64,000 nucleotides of DNA from positions 568,132-632,131 of the forward strand of contig MEHQ01001000.1 in NCBI GenBank assembly GCA_008828725.1. The letters are read 5' to 3'. Every line of letters starts with the position of its first letter. Position 1 is the first letter of the stretch. This stretch comes from Saccharina japonica. Taxonomy: Eukaryota; Sar; Phaeophyceae; Laminariales; Laminariaceae. The notes below the pieces were generated by a model that was not told the origin of the DNA, made no database searches, and saw only the letters and a program-made list of their open reading frames with translations. The position numbers and the translations under genes are program-made. Positions 1 through 13,800 of the stretch are shown piece by piece.

Positions 1-367
1 GTGGGTGTCTGTTAATAGGAATTGTCTGTACCATAGAGCTCGATGCGTTCCAATTAATTGGAATTGGCGACCACAATTGCCAGTCAATTGTAATAGGAAA
101 CTATTAATAGGAAATTAGACTATTGTCAATTGTCCAGGGTGTGCTAAACTTATCGCTTGGTTGGACATTTCCTCGGATTCAGCCTCGGATTACGGATTCT
201 TAAGATAACAGCAGCTGCGGTGTGTCGTGTATATCAAATACCAGGTAGATAGTATACTTCGTAGGTGTACACATCAAAACACTGTAACGGTATTATATCG
301 TGTTTTATTCTTCCGAACGCTTAAGTGACATCGCTCCGTATCTCCGTCCGGCATTCTTTGTCCGTAG
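1..367. other. Sequence left of the first recognisable exon
   Basis: No exon can be supported here. The stretch is A+T-rich and has many CAATTG and AATAGGAAA-like words plus the palindrome CTATTAATAG (near 105), which recurs elsewhere in the window. It is probably the intron before the first visible exon of the acyl-CoA synthetase gene, because that exon begins in mid-codon after an acceptor at 366-367. Confidence 0.4.
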
Positions 368-3300
368 GAGCGCTGTAGACATGTTCGAGAAGTGCGCTAC
401 TCGGTACGGCGACAGCCCCGCCATCATCATGGCTGAGCCTGCCTCGTGTACCACGTACGCTCAGCTCGACCGGAGGTGAGAGCGGGAAGCCCCACGTCTT
501 TCTTTTCAGCTACCGGAGGCTGCCGAGTTGTTGCAGCCTCGCGTGGTTGCACTACAATACCGCCTGTCAAGCGACCATACCATGCTCTGATAAGCAATTG
601 CTCCGGAGTCGGAGATGATGACCTGCATTGCTTGCTCTATTATTAGGAATTCGCGCAACAGAATAAATTTAAATGTCGTCAATTTGTGTGCGTTGGTTGA
701 GAGTATGGAGAATCGCACAGGCCGATGGATCTCGGTATATAGGTGGTTGTAGAACCCGGCTTCAGCCAAATCGAAAGGGGTACAGGGCACAGTACCTTTT
801 TTCTTCGGCGTGGTGTAAATCAGAAAGCCGCGTTCGCTCGAGCCTGCTCGAAGGAAGCCACATGATTTGCTCGGCGCTGCTGTCTGCAATTGCGGCGCTC
901 ACAGGCAACTAAATAGCAGTACCGCTCTAGGGTAATTTTTGAAAGCTGATCCCCCTGCAATGAGTTGTAGTGTAGCAAGAACGACGTGCGGCGAAAACCA
1001 CACGCCTAGCCACATTCGCGGCGGTCGATTCGTCCATCCCCGCCTGCCCTCCTAGGTCGAATCAAGTAGCTCAGTGGGCTCTGAGCCAAGGCCTGGGAAA
1101 AGGCGACGCGATTGCGCTGGTCATGCCGTCTTGTCCAGATTACGGTGAGTCAGACCCAAGGGCCGACCTTCTCTCAGTCGCTTCCGCTGTCATGAATAGT
1201 TGCACACGTGGTGCGAGGTGCCGCATTAGGAGTTGAAACGCGACGTTCAGGTTGCAGTTCGCCCTGTGTCCTCCCTTGTAGGCATGCGAGTTTCTAATTT
1301 TGACCAAGGCTCTCGTGATAGGGACCCCTGGCAAATTGGCCATGGCCGTTTTCTTACTTGATTAAACTATTGATTTTGTGTGCACTTTTCATCAAATTCT
1401 CAGAATTTTATTTTGTCTAATACTTTTGTTTTTGCACTTTTCATCACTTTCTCAGAATTTTATCTGTCTACTATACGTACGTTTTTTTTTTCCTACATAA
1501 AATAATTTCGGAGTGATACACGGGTCTCGAACCCCTGACTCTTGTGTTGAGAAAATGCTGTAAAACCTGTTACGCTACACGTACAAGTTGTGGGTTACCT
1601 CCATTTTTTCTGTACTTCTATAGTAGACGACTTTTTTTTTTTTCCTACGGTCCTCACGCAAGTGGAGCAGATCCTCATACCTCGTAGCCATAGCCTGCGC
1701 CATCATGCGCGTTTACCGCCTTCGTAAGGGAGGGCAGCGGGGGTTCTCGAGGCACGTGGTCGACGTTTTTTCCTGTACTTTTCCCCACCAATGCACACAA
1801 GTTGACGACAGTTACTAATATCCTGCTGCACGAGTTCCTAGCGACAGCTTTACTATCCTAACGAAGGTTTTGTTGCGCAACGATGGCGCCCCACCCCAAT
1901 CCCACCCGCTTGCGATGCCCCTGCAGTCGCTCTGTGGCTGGGCATGGCGAAGGCTGGGGTGAGCACCGCGCTCATAAACATCCACATCAAAGGTCCGCCG
2001 CTGGTGCACGCCATTCGCACCGTCCTCGGCCAGTCTAAGGACCTGCTCGTGGTTGTGGATGAAAGCCTGGCGGACTGCGTCTTGTGCCACGACGTCCTCG
2101 CCGAGCTTCCAGCAGCGGTGAGGACCTGTCGTGTTGCAAGTAGGGGTCCTCTTCATGCTATCATATGCACGCCATGCCAAAACGCCAGTGGTGCTGGTTG
2201 TGTCGCTGCCGCCCGCTGGTCAGTCTAGGGGAAAAGCATTTCGGATGCGGTTCGCATACGACAGGAACGAGATTCTCAGTGAGAGAACCCTCAAGTTGCA
2301 CAAATGTTAACAGCAATAGTTACGGATTGTTCGACCAGAGATACGATCGAAGGATTTCAACCGTATGATATCCGTTTCTTCACGTTTGTTGAGGAAGGAA
2401 GGAATGCACTAAAGGGGTAGCAACCACAAACAAGACAGCCCACCCTTGCTCTCATTCTCGCGCCCACTAACTGTCCTTGGAAGCGCAGGTCCGCGTTTGC
2501 GTGTACGGGGAAGACGGGGAAGCTGGCGAAAGCCCCGAGCACGATTTGCGATCACAGCTGGCGACAATGAGCGAAAGCCCCGTTCCCGTGGGCACTCGGC
2601 GAGGGATCACGTAAGACGCATACGGCACGCGCGATCGGCCGACTGGCGTTCGAAACCCACACTTCTCAACTAATCATTCCCAGGGTACAGCAGTAGTAGG
2701 GCTGATGCAGTATCGTCAAGACCGGCCGTATTTGAACGAACGTTGTCGAGCGAGTACTGCAAGGAATGCTCGGCGAGAACAATGCCTGTATGTGGAGCTC
2801 CAGCTTTTCGCCCTCGGTGTCCTCGTTTGTTGCGGACGTCGCGTCACATCACCTGATGCCTCATGCTCAAAAGCTGTGTCGTGGCGGTGTTTTGCTTGAT
2901 TGATTCTTGGAAGGTGGAATGACACCTTGCTTTTCGTCTACACGTCGGGCACCACTGGCCTACCTAAGGCATCGAAGATCAGCCACCTTCGTTTCTTCAG
3001 CGCCGCCGCCCTCTTCGCCGTGACGGCCAGGCTTCGCTCTGACGACAGGTGATTTTAAAAAAAATAATGTTTATTGCAGCAAGTGGTCGCCATACTGCTA
3101 GCGTTGCACAATGGTTGGACAATGGTAGCCACCGCAGCACAATTATTCGTGCCACGTGCAGAGTGCGTACGCTTGTTGTGGGTGCTTGTTGGCAGCCCAA
3201 CTGGCATGGCGTGCGATGGCGTCTTGAAGTGGTTGGGCTTTCCCTGGAGCAAGCATGCCGCAGAGGCCTTGCTCGCTGTTTCCTGTGACACGGGAGATTT

Positions 3301-6300
3301 TTCGTGAAAAATGCCATCGCCCCGAGGTATAGTGCAGTCACCGCACACCTCACCTGATGTTGGTGCCACCCAATATTCGATTATTCTAGTCTTCGATTGG
3401 TCACGGACCAAGGAAACACGTGGCCCGTTCGAGGTCGAAAAGGTGAATACACGAAATATCAGAGGTTCTTCGTGCAGTTTTCACTACCACACAGACAGTA
3501 CTAGTTTATTTGTATTTGTATAATGTGTATGATATAGCGTTGTGTTCTGCTGCACGAGTATATAGTTCATTTGCGAACCATCTTTGGCTCTCAAGAGTTA
3601 ATTTATTTTTTGTGTGACTGTTGGCGTGCTTCTTTCTCCCTGCAACACGCCCCTACTCCTTTTCGCAAACCTCCCGCCAGGGTGTACTGTGCCCTGCCTC
3701 TGTACCATTCGTCCGGCGGCATGCTAGGCGTTGGCGGCTGTTGGCGCGCCGGTTGCTCGCTCGTGGTTCGAGGTCGCTTCAGCGTGCGGCACTTCTCGCC
3801 TGACTGCGTGATGCACAGATGCACTGTGGTGCAGTACATCGGAGAGGTAGCGCGGTGAGATCCTCGACAAAGTTGTTGGTAATTCGAAAGGTCGTGGGTA
3901 TTATTAATAATTGTAGCCTATTCGAGTCAGGAGCTCTTCGTGTGGGTCCTTCCACAGCAATCAATCGCTTTTGGGAGAGCTCTGCCCTTTTTTTTGTTTT
4001 GAGAGCCCTCTTTTGTTGTGGTAACAGCATTCATGCCAGGTTATATGTATGAGCACAATCACACACAAGGGGGCTAAGCGGTTGTTGTGTATGCGATACA
4101 GTAGCATCACGGTACACTGTACGGTAGGTGATACCGCTCGCGCTTATCCCCCTGGATCTCTTTTCGTGCAGGTACTTGGTCAACTCGCGGGAGACGCACT
4201 TGGACAAGCAGTGCTGCATCAGGGTCGCCTTTGGAAACGGTCTGAGTCCTGACGTTTGGGAACGATTTCAACAAAGGTGCCTAACCGCCAACCTATGGAA
4301 CCCGTCCCTGTTGCTGTTGTTATTTATTGAGTGACTGCTGTGCTATTTCTCTCGTCGTTTCGGGGAATAAATGTCAATTTTGTAAGCGGAGGTGCAGATC
4401 GGCGGTCTAGCACCGTACGGCAATAGTCTAGAGCAATAGAGGCAAGTTCGATCGTGCCGCAGGTGCTTTGTCCACTGGGCTTCATCGTGTTTGACCGTGA
4501 TCGCGACTGTTATATATCACTCGCATATCGAAGGTGAAAACTAATTAATGTCTTGAATTACGAGCTGGGCTGGCCGAGATCAACTTTTTTAATTGGCCAG
4601 GCACTTTCTCAGTCCGTTTTTTTTCCAGTTTTGATCTGAAAACTTGACACGTGCAGTCTTCCTAAGGGATTACCTACTGCACTTTTCTTTTTTTCTTTTC
4701 TTTTTTTCGTGAACTAGGCACATTTCAGAAAATTCTGGAAATTGGTTTCGGCCACAACTGACAGAAAAAAAAACAAAAAACAAAAGGTGCAGGAGGCAAT
4801 GCCTTTGTCTTGCCCTGATCTAGGACTTATAAAAAATCCAGGCAAAAAAATGAAAATTGGAGTGAGAATCCCACATTTTGTGCTTCTCCCTTAGTATCTT
4901 GACCTTGTATAGGGAATCTTACGCACGCCATACCTCTTAATGATCGGTGAATTAGGCGATGGTGAGGGTATCAGTCGATTCGTCATGCCTCAAGGAAGAT
5001 GCACACCGATTTTGAGCGAAACACGCAAGACAAGGGTTGTATACCTGATAGACTCTAATATCGACATGTACATATCTCTTTTAACTTAAGGCATGGTCTT
5101 TCTATTTTTGTACTTTTTTTTGTCGAAATTAACTCGGATTTTGAAATTTCCAACGTCGGCAAATGCGCTCTACTCTCAGGAACACACAGCTACTAACTTT
5201 GCGACGTAATATTTCGAACTTATTGAGAAACCGCCGGACGAGCAAAAAGGCCATTATTGGTCAACCCAGCTCGTACTATTGTACCTGGTATGAGTTAATG
5301 AAAAAAAATGGTGTTGTGTCGTACCAGGTACCTGGTAGGCTTTAGTGAATATGCCAAACGGGGGCCGGGTTTCGCAGCATTACGATAACTTGTTTCCGCA
5401 GGGAGTTACACGACAGAGAACCCCCTTGAGCGCGTCCGGGTGCGTTTCCTTGAAGGAACCGGGGTGCGTTTTTTTTCGGGGGGAGAGGGGGGGGGTGTAC
5501 TTCATTTTCATGCATGGCCGTAGTCGTATGACCATAGACCCTCGCATCCCTACAATGCCGGGACGGAGCATGTCGGGTTTTCACCGACCAGGCAGACATT
5601 GCTAGCACCAAGCGCGAAGCGCCGTGAGGTGTTGGGCGAGTCGCATGAAGGGTGAGCTGCATCCTACTAAGAACCGCTTGTCAGGCGGACTTGCATATGG
5701 ATGACAGCTTCAATGAGTTAAATTAATTTCTGGTGTGGCTATTTCCTGAGACAGCAATGGGAGCACTATGTATCTGCCTCATGAATGCCTTACCATATCA
5801 CACTACGTGATACGATCATTCCCCTTGTGCGGAGCAAAGGTTCTCCAGCCCGCACAAATGATCTAACTCGACCACCAGCCTGGGTAACCGCAAAAAAAAA
5901 CAAGAAAAAAAGAAAAAACGGTACCCTGGTTGTCTAGCTCACGCCGTGAGAGGCATGTTTTACAGCGTCGTCGCCAGGCGACGCCAACCCAACCCATAAA
6001 TATATAATGGGGGGGGGAGGGAAGGGGGGGGGGGCATGGAGCATGTGCTGCCTGTGTCCAACGGCTGATCGTTGGGTGTGCGCTGTTTTCGTCGCTGCCC
6101 CACAAAGGTATCGAGTGGAGCGCATAGTAGAGTTCTATGCGTCGACAGAGGGCAACGTGAACATGGTCAACAACACGGGAAAAGTGGGGGCCGTCGGGGT
6201 AATACCGTGGTTCACGGAGCGGCTCTACCCGATTCTACTGCTCAGGATTGACCCGGGTGAGCCCTTCCGCTCTACAGCCCTCCGGTTTTAAAAAATGTAT

Positions 6301-6443
6301 ATATATTCCTTGGCTCGATCCGCCTCAGGATGGCGCTGCGAGCTTTTGCGTTCTCTGTGCCCGTTTTGTTCGTTTTTTGTTTTTGTTTTTTTCTGAACGC
6401 GATTCGAAGCCGACTGACTTCTTGCGAATACATTCGCATGTTT

Positions 6444-6493
<50 letters not shown>

Positions 6494-9400
6494 GCGGACA
6501 ACCGAACATGAAACCGCCTTGGAGTAGATCGGTTCCCGGAGTGCCTCGTGTGCCTTTTTCCTGCCCGCCGCAGCAGTGCCCGGCGAGTTCAAGTGCATCA
6601 CGTGCATCCCTATTTCTCGCTGATGCCACTTTCGGTGTTTTTGAGACGATTTTTGATGACGGGGGCGGAGCGTCCTTCCGCGCGCATGGTTCGGTCAAAT
6701 ACCACGTCCTCCGCGGATTTTGTTCGAACGCTCGCTGTCTTTCCGTCGAAATCGCCTGTAGTATTATTATTACGGAGGACCATAGTAAATACTACCGGTA
6801 CCAGGTAGTAAATAGGACCAAATATTGTCACTAAAAATAGGGAAATGTATAGTTTTTTTTTTGTGTGTGTGTACTGTAGGTCCTGTTTACTATGGCCCTC
6901 CGTAATATTAATAGTAGCCCGTAACAAAATCTCCAACAAGATGGCTGCTCTCCTGCCCCTTGCGTACGTATTTATCGCGACTGATGCATGTGGAAAACGC
7001 GGAAATTTGGCGGCGCATCTCCTCTCCCCATCGCACCGTCACCCAGACCGGGAGGAGTTGATGCGAGATAGTCGCGGCCGGTGCATTCGGTGCCGGCCAG
7101 GGGAGATGGGGCAGCTGGTGGGGCTCATCAATGACCACGACCCTTCGCGCCGATTTGACGGTTACACGGACGCCACCGCCTCTGCGAAGAAGGTGCGCTG
7201 ATGGCGCTGATGCGAGGGCTCTCCGTCGCGGTGTGCTCGAAGAAATGTGCTGTGTACACAGGATGGGAGAGTCGTGTTTTCGGATATTGACTCTTTTTTT
7301 TTTTTTTTTTCCGCAGCGCTAAATATCAATACGAGCTCTTTGCGCCATCGTATGGCCCTCCCGGTGCTGCGTTAAAAATTGGAAGTTCATTGCGCAGTTT
7401 TGGACCATTTGTCTGGAAATGCCGGTGTCGTGATACGACCGGATGTCGTGATGTGATGTTGCTGATGTTGCGAGATATTTCCGATATTGGCGATACTGCT
7501 GTGGTGGGTACCCTCCGAAAATGGTGCATGTAAATGGGCCTGATCGGGCCCGACTGAGTCTCTGGCTCGTGGTATCGTGTAGGCAGGGCGCGCAGCACCC
7601 TGTGTATTCTCGTATCGCCGACAGCTTCGTAACACTACGTAGCACCCGTCGGCAAGCGCGTCGTTGTTTTCTCGAGCGAGCCTGGATGTTACGAACACTG
7701 CTGAGCGCGCTGAATCCCTGAATCTGGCTCCTGCATATGCACGTATACACACACGATACAAACCACAGATGGTGCGACACGTGGCGCGAGTAGATGACGT
7801 GTACTTCGCAAGCGGCGACCTGCTACGGAGGGACGCGTTCGGCTTCTACTTCTGGGTGGATCGCATGGGAGACACCTTCAGGTTGGTGGAGTCATCTTGC
7901 CGGCCCACATCATAGGAACAACAACCAAATGCTGTACCAGGTAGATAGCAGCACCGTGCAAGTGCTTGCAAGGATGGCTCCTGATTAAGTGCGTCGAAGC
8001 CAGCAGCTTTGGATGCATGGTGCACGGTGGTTATCGTCGTAACTTCCGTCTAAAGCTGCTGGGTTTTGAAACGGCATTGCTCCAAACCGCCGCCGAATGC
8101 TAGCGTTCATCGCTCATGTCATTATAACCTTGCTCTTCATGACCTGCAGCGCGGGTAATGCTTTTGTTTTTCGCTCTCTCTCTCTCTCTCTCGCTCTCCT
8201 GGACCTTTCTATCGCCCAGCCACAGCAATTTTGTTTTTTTACCAAATTCGAAAGGTCCCGGTTTTCTGGAGTTACCTGTTGTGAACCTATACCGAATGGG
8301 CGTTGCAAGTGCATTGTGCCAATCGTAAAAAGACTGTTCGCCGTTGTTCTGCACACTTGATGGTGGAATCGTTTGCGCCTTATACTCGTCGTGTCGACCC
8401 TTGGTACAGGTGGAAAGGGGAAAACGTCGCCACCACAGAGGTGGCGCAAGTGGTATGCCGCTTTCCGGGAGTGGCTGACGTGAATGTCTATGGTGTGCTA
8501 GTTCCAGGGTCTGAGGGCCGGGCTGGCATGGCGGCGATCAAGATCAAGGGATCCAGCAGCGTTGAAGATTTCGACTGGCAGGTGGGCGAAGAGCAGAAGG
8601 CGTGGCAGCAGATGGTGCGAAGGGCAAAGGCTGGATGAAGTCTGCGCGCCCTCTGCGCTCCCGCCCGGGGCCAGGCTATTCAAATGGTTGGACTGGGGCG
8701 GCAGTGTCGTGTCCTGGCGATGTCCTTCCCACCAGCTTTCTCTCCAATGTTTTATTTGGCGTTGTCGCTCTTTTTTCCTTTTTTTTTTTCTTGTCATGGC
8801 TGCATCCGTGCCTTGGCATCATTGGCCTGAGTCGCAGGCAGGTATTTTGCGATGCGCGGTGGCGGCCCCGCAGCTGAAAGCAACTGGAGCTGCCACATCG
8901 TTCTTTATTTCGCCACACCCGCCTCCCACCCGCCCTGCCGCTGTCACGGAAAACGAACCCCAACAGACGTTGTTCCAGCACATCGACAGGCACCTGCCGG
9001 CATACGCGCAGCCGCAGTTCTTACGAGTGGCGGAGCGGCCTAGCTTGACCTCGCACATGACGACGACTTTCAAGCAGATCAAAACTCAGCTCAGACAGGT
9101 GAGGCCGCCAGCCGCAATGCTTCTGCCGTTGTGTACTTTGTGTGTTCGTCTTGCGTGCTTTCGGTCCAGGGTTGGCGTGGTGTGCCCCTCGCGTTGCCAG
9201 AGCCACGGGGCATGCATGAACGGTAGAACGCGCGTGACCGCCATATCACTAAGCTTAAGCTTGCAACGCTGGGTGTCGGTCATTTGGCCAAAATTGGTCG
9301 ACATTCCAGCCGCTGTATTCGGAATTTCCAGGTACCTGGTACAGAATAATTTAAGGAGAAGACTTAAGTTAAGTGTCGGCGTGGAAGCTCAGTCAGAATG

Positions 9401-10808
9401 GCCCCTGCAGTAATTTGCCGGACCGTTGATTTTGGCAACAGACGTATCGTGTATCGTACGCGTAGCTGTACTCAGGGCATCGGGGCGGAGGTTCGAAGGT
9501 CACCTTGGAAAATTGTTTGTCGTACGTGTCGCAGGACGAAAGGTTCTTCGAAAATCGGTAAATATTGGCAATATTATTGTAACGTTTTGTTGTAAGATCG
9601 CCACTGTTGGGACCAGCTTCACTATTCATACTATTCATCGAAACTACTATTCATAGTATTGTAGATTATCGGCAGGTGCGTCTTGCAACTTCGACGAAAA
9701 TCATTACAGCGCGGAACGCGAACTAAGATAAACGACTCCTACCGTAAAAAAAAATCAGGCAGATTTTCTCGTTTTTTTCAGGGAAACAAGGAATTCGGGG
9801 GCTGCTATCATACGTAGAATGCACCTTTTCCCAATTAGGAAATCGGTTCTGAGTTGCTGTATTCTGTTTCTTATTATTGTTAAATAATTTGTAAGTTTAT
9901 ACATAGGTGTCCTGTATTGTATGCACCACGAAAGACATCGTATTATTGCTGGTACCATTGTGACATTGACACTGACAGCATTATCAGATTATATTTAACA
10001 CTGGCACCTGGTAGTAGATTATGTAGGCAGCCGGGGGCAGGTATTAGTTTAGTCTGTGTACGCGGTGGCTTCTGAGTTGGTCGGTAGTGCCGCCGGAACC
10101 GGGAGGGTTGGAAAACTTGAAGACGTGAGGCAAATCTCCAATTGCCATGTTACCTTTTGCCTCCCACTCCCACTACTTGCCACAGTAGTTGCTCGTCATG
10201 GGAAACGAGAACTATTTGTGCGGTCTCCGACACGCATCACGAAAACAATTGTTCGAACATTTTTTTTTTGTAAGTGTATCCTACAGCAGTAGCAGCTCAT
10301 GGCTATGGAAAAACGAGAGCAAATACAAGCCGAAGTTCCGGACAGTTTTGAGTGTATGCGAAGTATCAACATCCCGCCCACTTCGTATTCGTACGGCGTA
10401 CAACTCAGCGTTCAGCAAGCAGTTCCAGAGTATTATTATAGACTACGAGAAAAAAATGACACTCACTATTGAAATTATTTTATGTTATGTACGTGCATAT
10501 CGAGCATGCATTTGCAGCAGTACCAGAGTAGTAAAGTGTTACTTGTCTTTCATGATATCGGGCAGGCGTTTCTATATGTTCGACAAACGGGTTTGTCTCG
10601 TAACTCAGCACTAACAATGTCTCTGCCCTTGCCGCCATAACTGATGTACTGCTGCTGCTGCTGCTGTTGTGCTGCCCAACAGGAGGGGTTCGACCCTTGT
10701 AAGGTTCACGGGGACATGGTGCTCTTCCGCGACGGCGTTGCCAAGACGTTCGTGCCACTCACTCAACATATGCACCAGGCCATCTGCAACCGATCGCTCC
10801 GCTTGTAG
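368..10808 (+). CDS. Fatty-acid transport protein / very-long-chain acyl-CoA synthetase (SLC27/FATP type), 5' partial
   Basis: Activates long or very-long-chain fatty acids to acyl-CoA via an acyl-AMP intermediate; FATP enzymes sit on ER, peroxisomal or plasma membranes. Exons with matching phases: 368-475, 1056-1144, 1927-2117, 2489-2610, 2914-3048, 3681-3854, 4172-4276, 6108-6256, 7047-7192, 7769-7881, 8410-8581, 8967-9098, 10683-10808. After the first split codon they give 586 residues and a stop. Visible motifs: AMP-binding loop [10 protein letters not shown] (about residue 178), [27 protein letters not shown] (about 313), and the FATP signature [16 protein letters not shown] (about 440), ending YAQPQFLR...QLRQEGFDP. 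Family members are about 620-650 residues, so the N-terminal exon(s), including any membrane segment, lie upstream or were missed. The introns hold a MITE, a (GTT)n tract and GTAC palindromes. Family assignment is firm; chain-length preference cannot be read from sequence. Confidence 0.93.
1385..1580 (-). repeat. tRNA-like (Pol III box) element in intron 2 of the acyl-CoA synthetase gene
   Basis: On the minus strand, about 1575-1505, there is an A-box-like TAGCGTAACAGG followed at tRNA-like spacing by a B-box GGGTTCGAGACCC. The acceptor arms do not pair well, so this is not a functional tRNA; a tRNA-derived repeat or SINE head is more likely. To its left lie two imperfect copies of a roughly 40-base A+T-rich unit (about 1388-1420 and 1434-1470; both contain TTCTCAGAATTTTAT). 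Confidence 0.4.
5479..5550 (+). repeat. Dispersed ~70-base repeat shared with the MSH3 introns
   Basis: A G-run followed by GTGTACTTCAT, CATGCATGGCCGTAGTCGTA and ATAGACCCTCGCATCC. The same block, with only a few substitutions, is found just after MSH3 exon 5 in all three copies (41641-41710, 47821-47890, 53913-53982). It lies in the intron between exons 7 and 8 of the acyl-CoA synthetase gene. No coding sense. Confidence 0.75.
6437..6494 (+). repeat. (GTT)n microsatellite, ~19 units
   Basis: Uninterrupted GTT/TTG trinucleotide tract in the intron between exons 8 and 9 of the acyl-CoA synthetase gene. Open frames through it (poly-Val, poly-Leu, poly-Asn or poly-Gln) are by-products of the repeat. 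Confidence 0.95.
6771..6904. mobile_element. MITE-like element, family A, copy 1
   Basis: Inverted termini: left end TACGGAGGACCATAGTAAAT, right end TACTATGGCCCTCCGTA. The interior has no coding potential and includes a secondary GGTACCAGGTA insertion next to a repeated AGTAAATA. Three related copies occur at 49484-49586, 49609-49709 and 63694-63797. The size (about 100-130 bases) and terminal inverted repeats fit a non-autonomous DNA transposon. It sits in an intron of the acyl-CoA synthetase gene. Confidence 0.7.
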
Positions 10809-13800
10809 CGTCAGCCTCCACAGCAGTGGCACGGGTAACCACTAATACATTAATACATTCATACGATATGTTAATAATGCTACTCGGAGTATTTTTTATT
10901 GAGCGTCGTAGATAATTACTGTAAGGTTCCACGCCACTGGCTCCGTTGAGAATGGCGCGAGAACGCACGAGGGACACAGCTGTAGGCTGCTTTATAATAT
11001 GTGCAGTTCTAAGCAAGTGTCGCCATCATGGCAATGCTTGTGCCGCAGAGCGAGCGAGGTCCATGGGACACATACAAAAAAGAAGAAACGGCCCTCAAGC
11101 CCGGCGGGTGCTCATTGCACAAGCCCGCACAACAGCAGTAGGTAGTCGATCGAGCGAAGTCGATTAAAAGCGACAAGCGCACGCTCTTTCGAAGGCGCAC
11201 GTATCATGTAAATTACCCACGTTGTAGAGACAAAAAACAACCCTTAATAGTCGAGAAAAGCTTCCGAAGTGCACATCTATGCAACAGACAACAGAGCACA
11301 AAAATCCGAGTGGATTTGGGAGTCCGCCGAGATAAAAGGTTTAACGGGGCCGCCCGCCACCCGGTACACAGCACGGCGGCTCGGTGCTCATTGCCTCCGA
11401 GCTCGACGGAGGCCGATAGAAAAACGTAAAAAATGCTGTACACCCACATGCCCGATGCGGTCGAGCCCCCCCCCCCTCCCCCCACCCAAACACAGTTGCT
11501 AAAAAACAAAAACAAAAAAACAAAGCAAAAACAAGAAACTATAGTTAAAAAGCTGGAATTCACGGTACATCGCCGGTCACAACCCCTGTCCTACGGATAC
11601 AGCACGCAGGCACGAATCATGAAAGAGGCAACTCACCAAGCAACAAACAAACAACCAACCACACAAACGCTCACACAAGGGCGGGAAACAAAAAAAAAAA
11701 CATGGCAAAACGAATCACACTACTTGTGGACGAGAGCCCGTCCTTGGCTAAAAAACTAACCCTGATCCGTGTCAGGTATCTCTTCTTCCCGAAAATGCGC
11801 AAACCAAGGAAGCTGGAGCGACCTATAGAGATGGTCGAGAGTAATCTAATCCCCACCCCGTACGTTACGAACCACCAGAAAAAAAGACCCCCAGCCAGGC
11901 CCTCACAAATTCCAGCGCTGCGTATACTGCCTACGGATATATTATACAGGACAACTACTACCCGAGTATACTTCTCGAAACAAATAATGCACTCCAATCG
12001 CCGTGCCCTCAACGAGCCGCCACGGCAACATTGAGAGCGAACGGTAAAGTTGGCCATCAACCCGCCCGCAATGCATCGCATACTGTACAGCTGCACGTCC
12101 TCGCTGTTCCCATCTGCTCTTCTTGCGGTTGAGCAGGCTAGCTCGTGCTACTATACGGATAACGGGCTTGTGCACACGCAGGCTAGCTCGTGCTATTTTA
12201 TACGGGTAACCGGCTTGTGTACACGCACAGACCAAGACTCCTCTCCCCTCGTCCCTCTTCGCCCCAGCCTCCTTCCTTCCTCCCCTTGGGGGTATTTTAG
12301 TCCGTGGCTCAATCAATAACGGCCAGCTCTCTCCAATGCTATAAACATCGCTGGGCACCCGAATGTTTGCCCGTTTGGTGTCCTACCGTATGCAGTATGC
12401 AGTATGCAGTTCATTGGCGGATATTCGCCTCGGCTTGCGCGAGCGGCCACGTGTCGCGTAGCGCGTCCGTTTCTTTCTGAAACTCACGTCCCGAGAGCCT
12501 GAAGGACGAGGACGAAAGAGTGTGTACTGCCCGATTGCACTTCGAGCAGAGGTCCGACGGTTCGCTTTATCACTGATCCGATGGCGAATCCGCTGATAGA
12601 GCAGCAAGCTGTGCGGAAGGCGGCAAATGGGGGGGGGGGGGGTCACGTTGACATTTTGTTGATTATTTATTTGCCTTGAGGAGGAGCAGTGGCTTATTCA
12701 CTCGCGGAGAGATGGCAGGAGTGCAAGTTGAATGGTGCGATATAAGCTGAAAACCACAAGCGAAACAGCAGAAATGGCGATGAAATTGAAATCCACGTCT
12801 GCCACCGTGGTACTAAATATCTGAAGATTTTACTGACGGGGATGAAAGGCCAACAGGGACTAAGAGGGACCTACCAAAATACAGCAGCAACAACTTGCGA
12901 CCAGACGACGCTTGGGTATCTTGAAACGCTTGGCCAATCCGGTCTGCACAACGAGGCTTTCGTGAATACGATAATATCACGTCAAGTAGATTGGCCGTTA
13001 CGCGGACGACACCAACAGCCACGGTGGAGCAACAGCCGTGCTTAGGCGACGTATATATATTATTTCCCCGGAAGGTTATGTTACTATAATATCGGCCGGA
13101 CCGGAGGTGATAGAGAGCCACTTCCTGCTCAGATAAAGTCCGTATCATATAACATGATACCACCTGTGTTGCACTGCCCACCATAAGAGAAAAAAAGTAC
13201 TTTCAGATAACGCCTGATTTGTGGAAAACGGGGTTGGGTCAATATCAGCCCCGAACAAGGCCCTTTTCACAGACACCGTGCTCCCCACAGAAGCCTCCAA
13301 ATGACACACCACACGCAGAGCAACTCAATCAAGTCATGGTAGAGCCTGTTCGGTAGCTTGATGGTGCTTGATCCTCCTAGAGTTGGATTAATTCAGTTTC
13401 CTGCAGATGGAAGCAGGTAGCAGCTTCGGTCGAAGCAATTACGCCGCCTGTTTAGGCAATCTTCACGGCCGAGGTCGCGGTGGAAGGCGTGGACGAAATC
13501 GCCCAGAACTCTTCCTGTGCCCGTGTATATATGCAAGGAAGGTTTTCAGGGGCGGGAGATATCGGGATCGATCCTACAGACGGCGTAATCGGCCTCAGAA
13601 GTGTGCCTCAAAAACCAAAGAAACGTGTACAAAAACGCAGTCATTTATTTCCTGCAATTACGAGTACTCGTATTCATATTTTTCGAGAAAAATATTCGTT
13701 TTGAGCTGTAAAAAACAACTTGTTTACAGTACAAGAAAAACGACCTGGAACCACATTTTCAAACTTCAGCGACGAGGTCGCGCACCGTAGAGGGCACCGA

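Noticed and set aside
2690..2787. An extra exon in the acyl-CoA synthetase gene
   Set aside because: Its exit phase does not fit the next exon; direct joining of 2489-2610 to 2914-3048 is in frame and matches FATP spacing ([15 protein letters not shown]).
6272..6698. Poly-Asn and poly-Gln frames
   Set aside because: Produced by the (GTT)n tract in an intron of the acyl-CoA synthetase gene.
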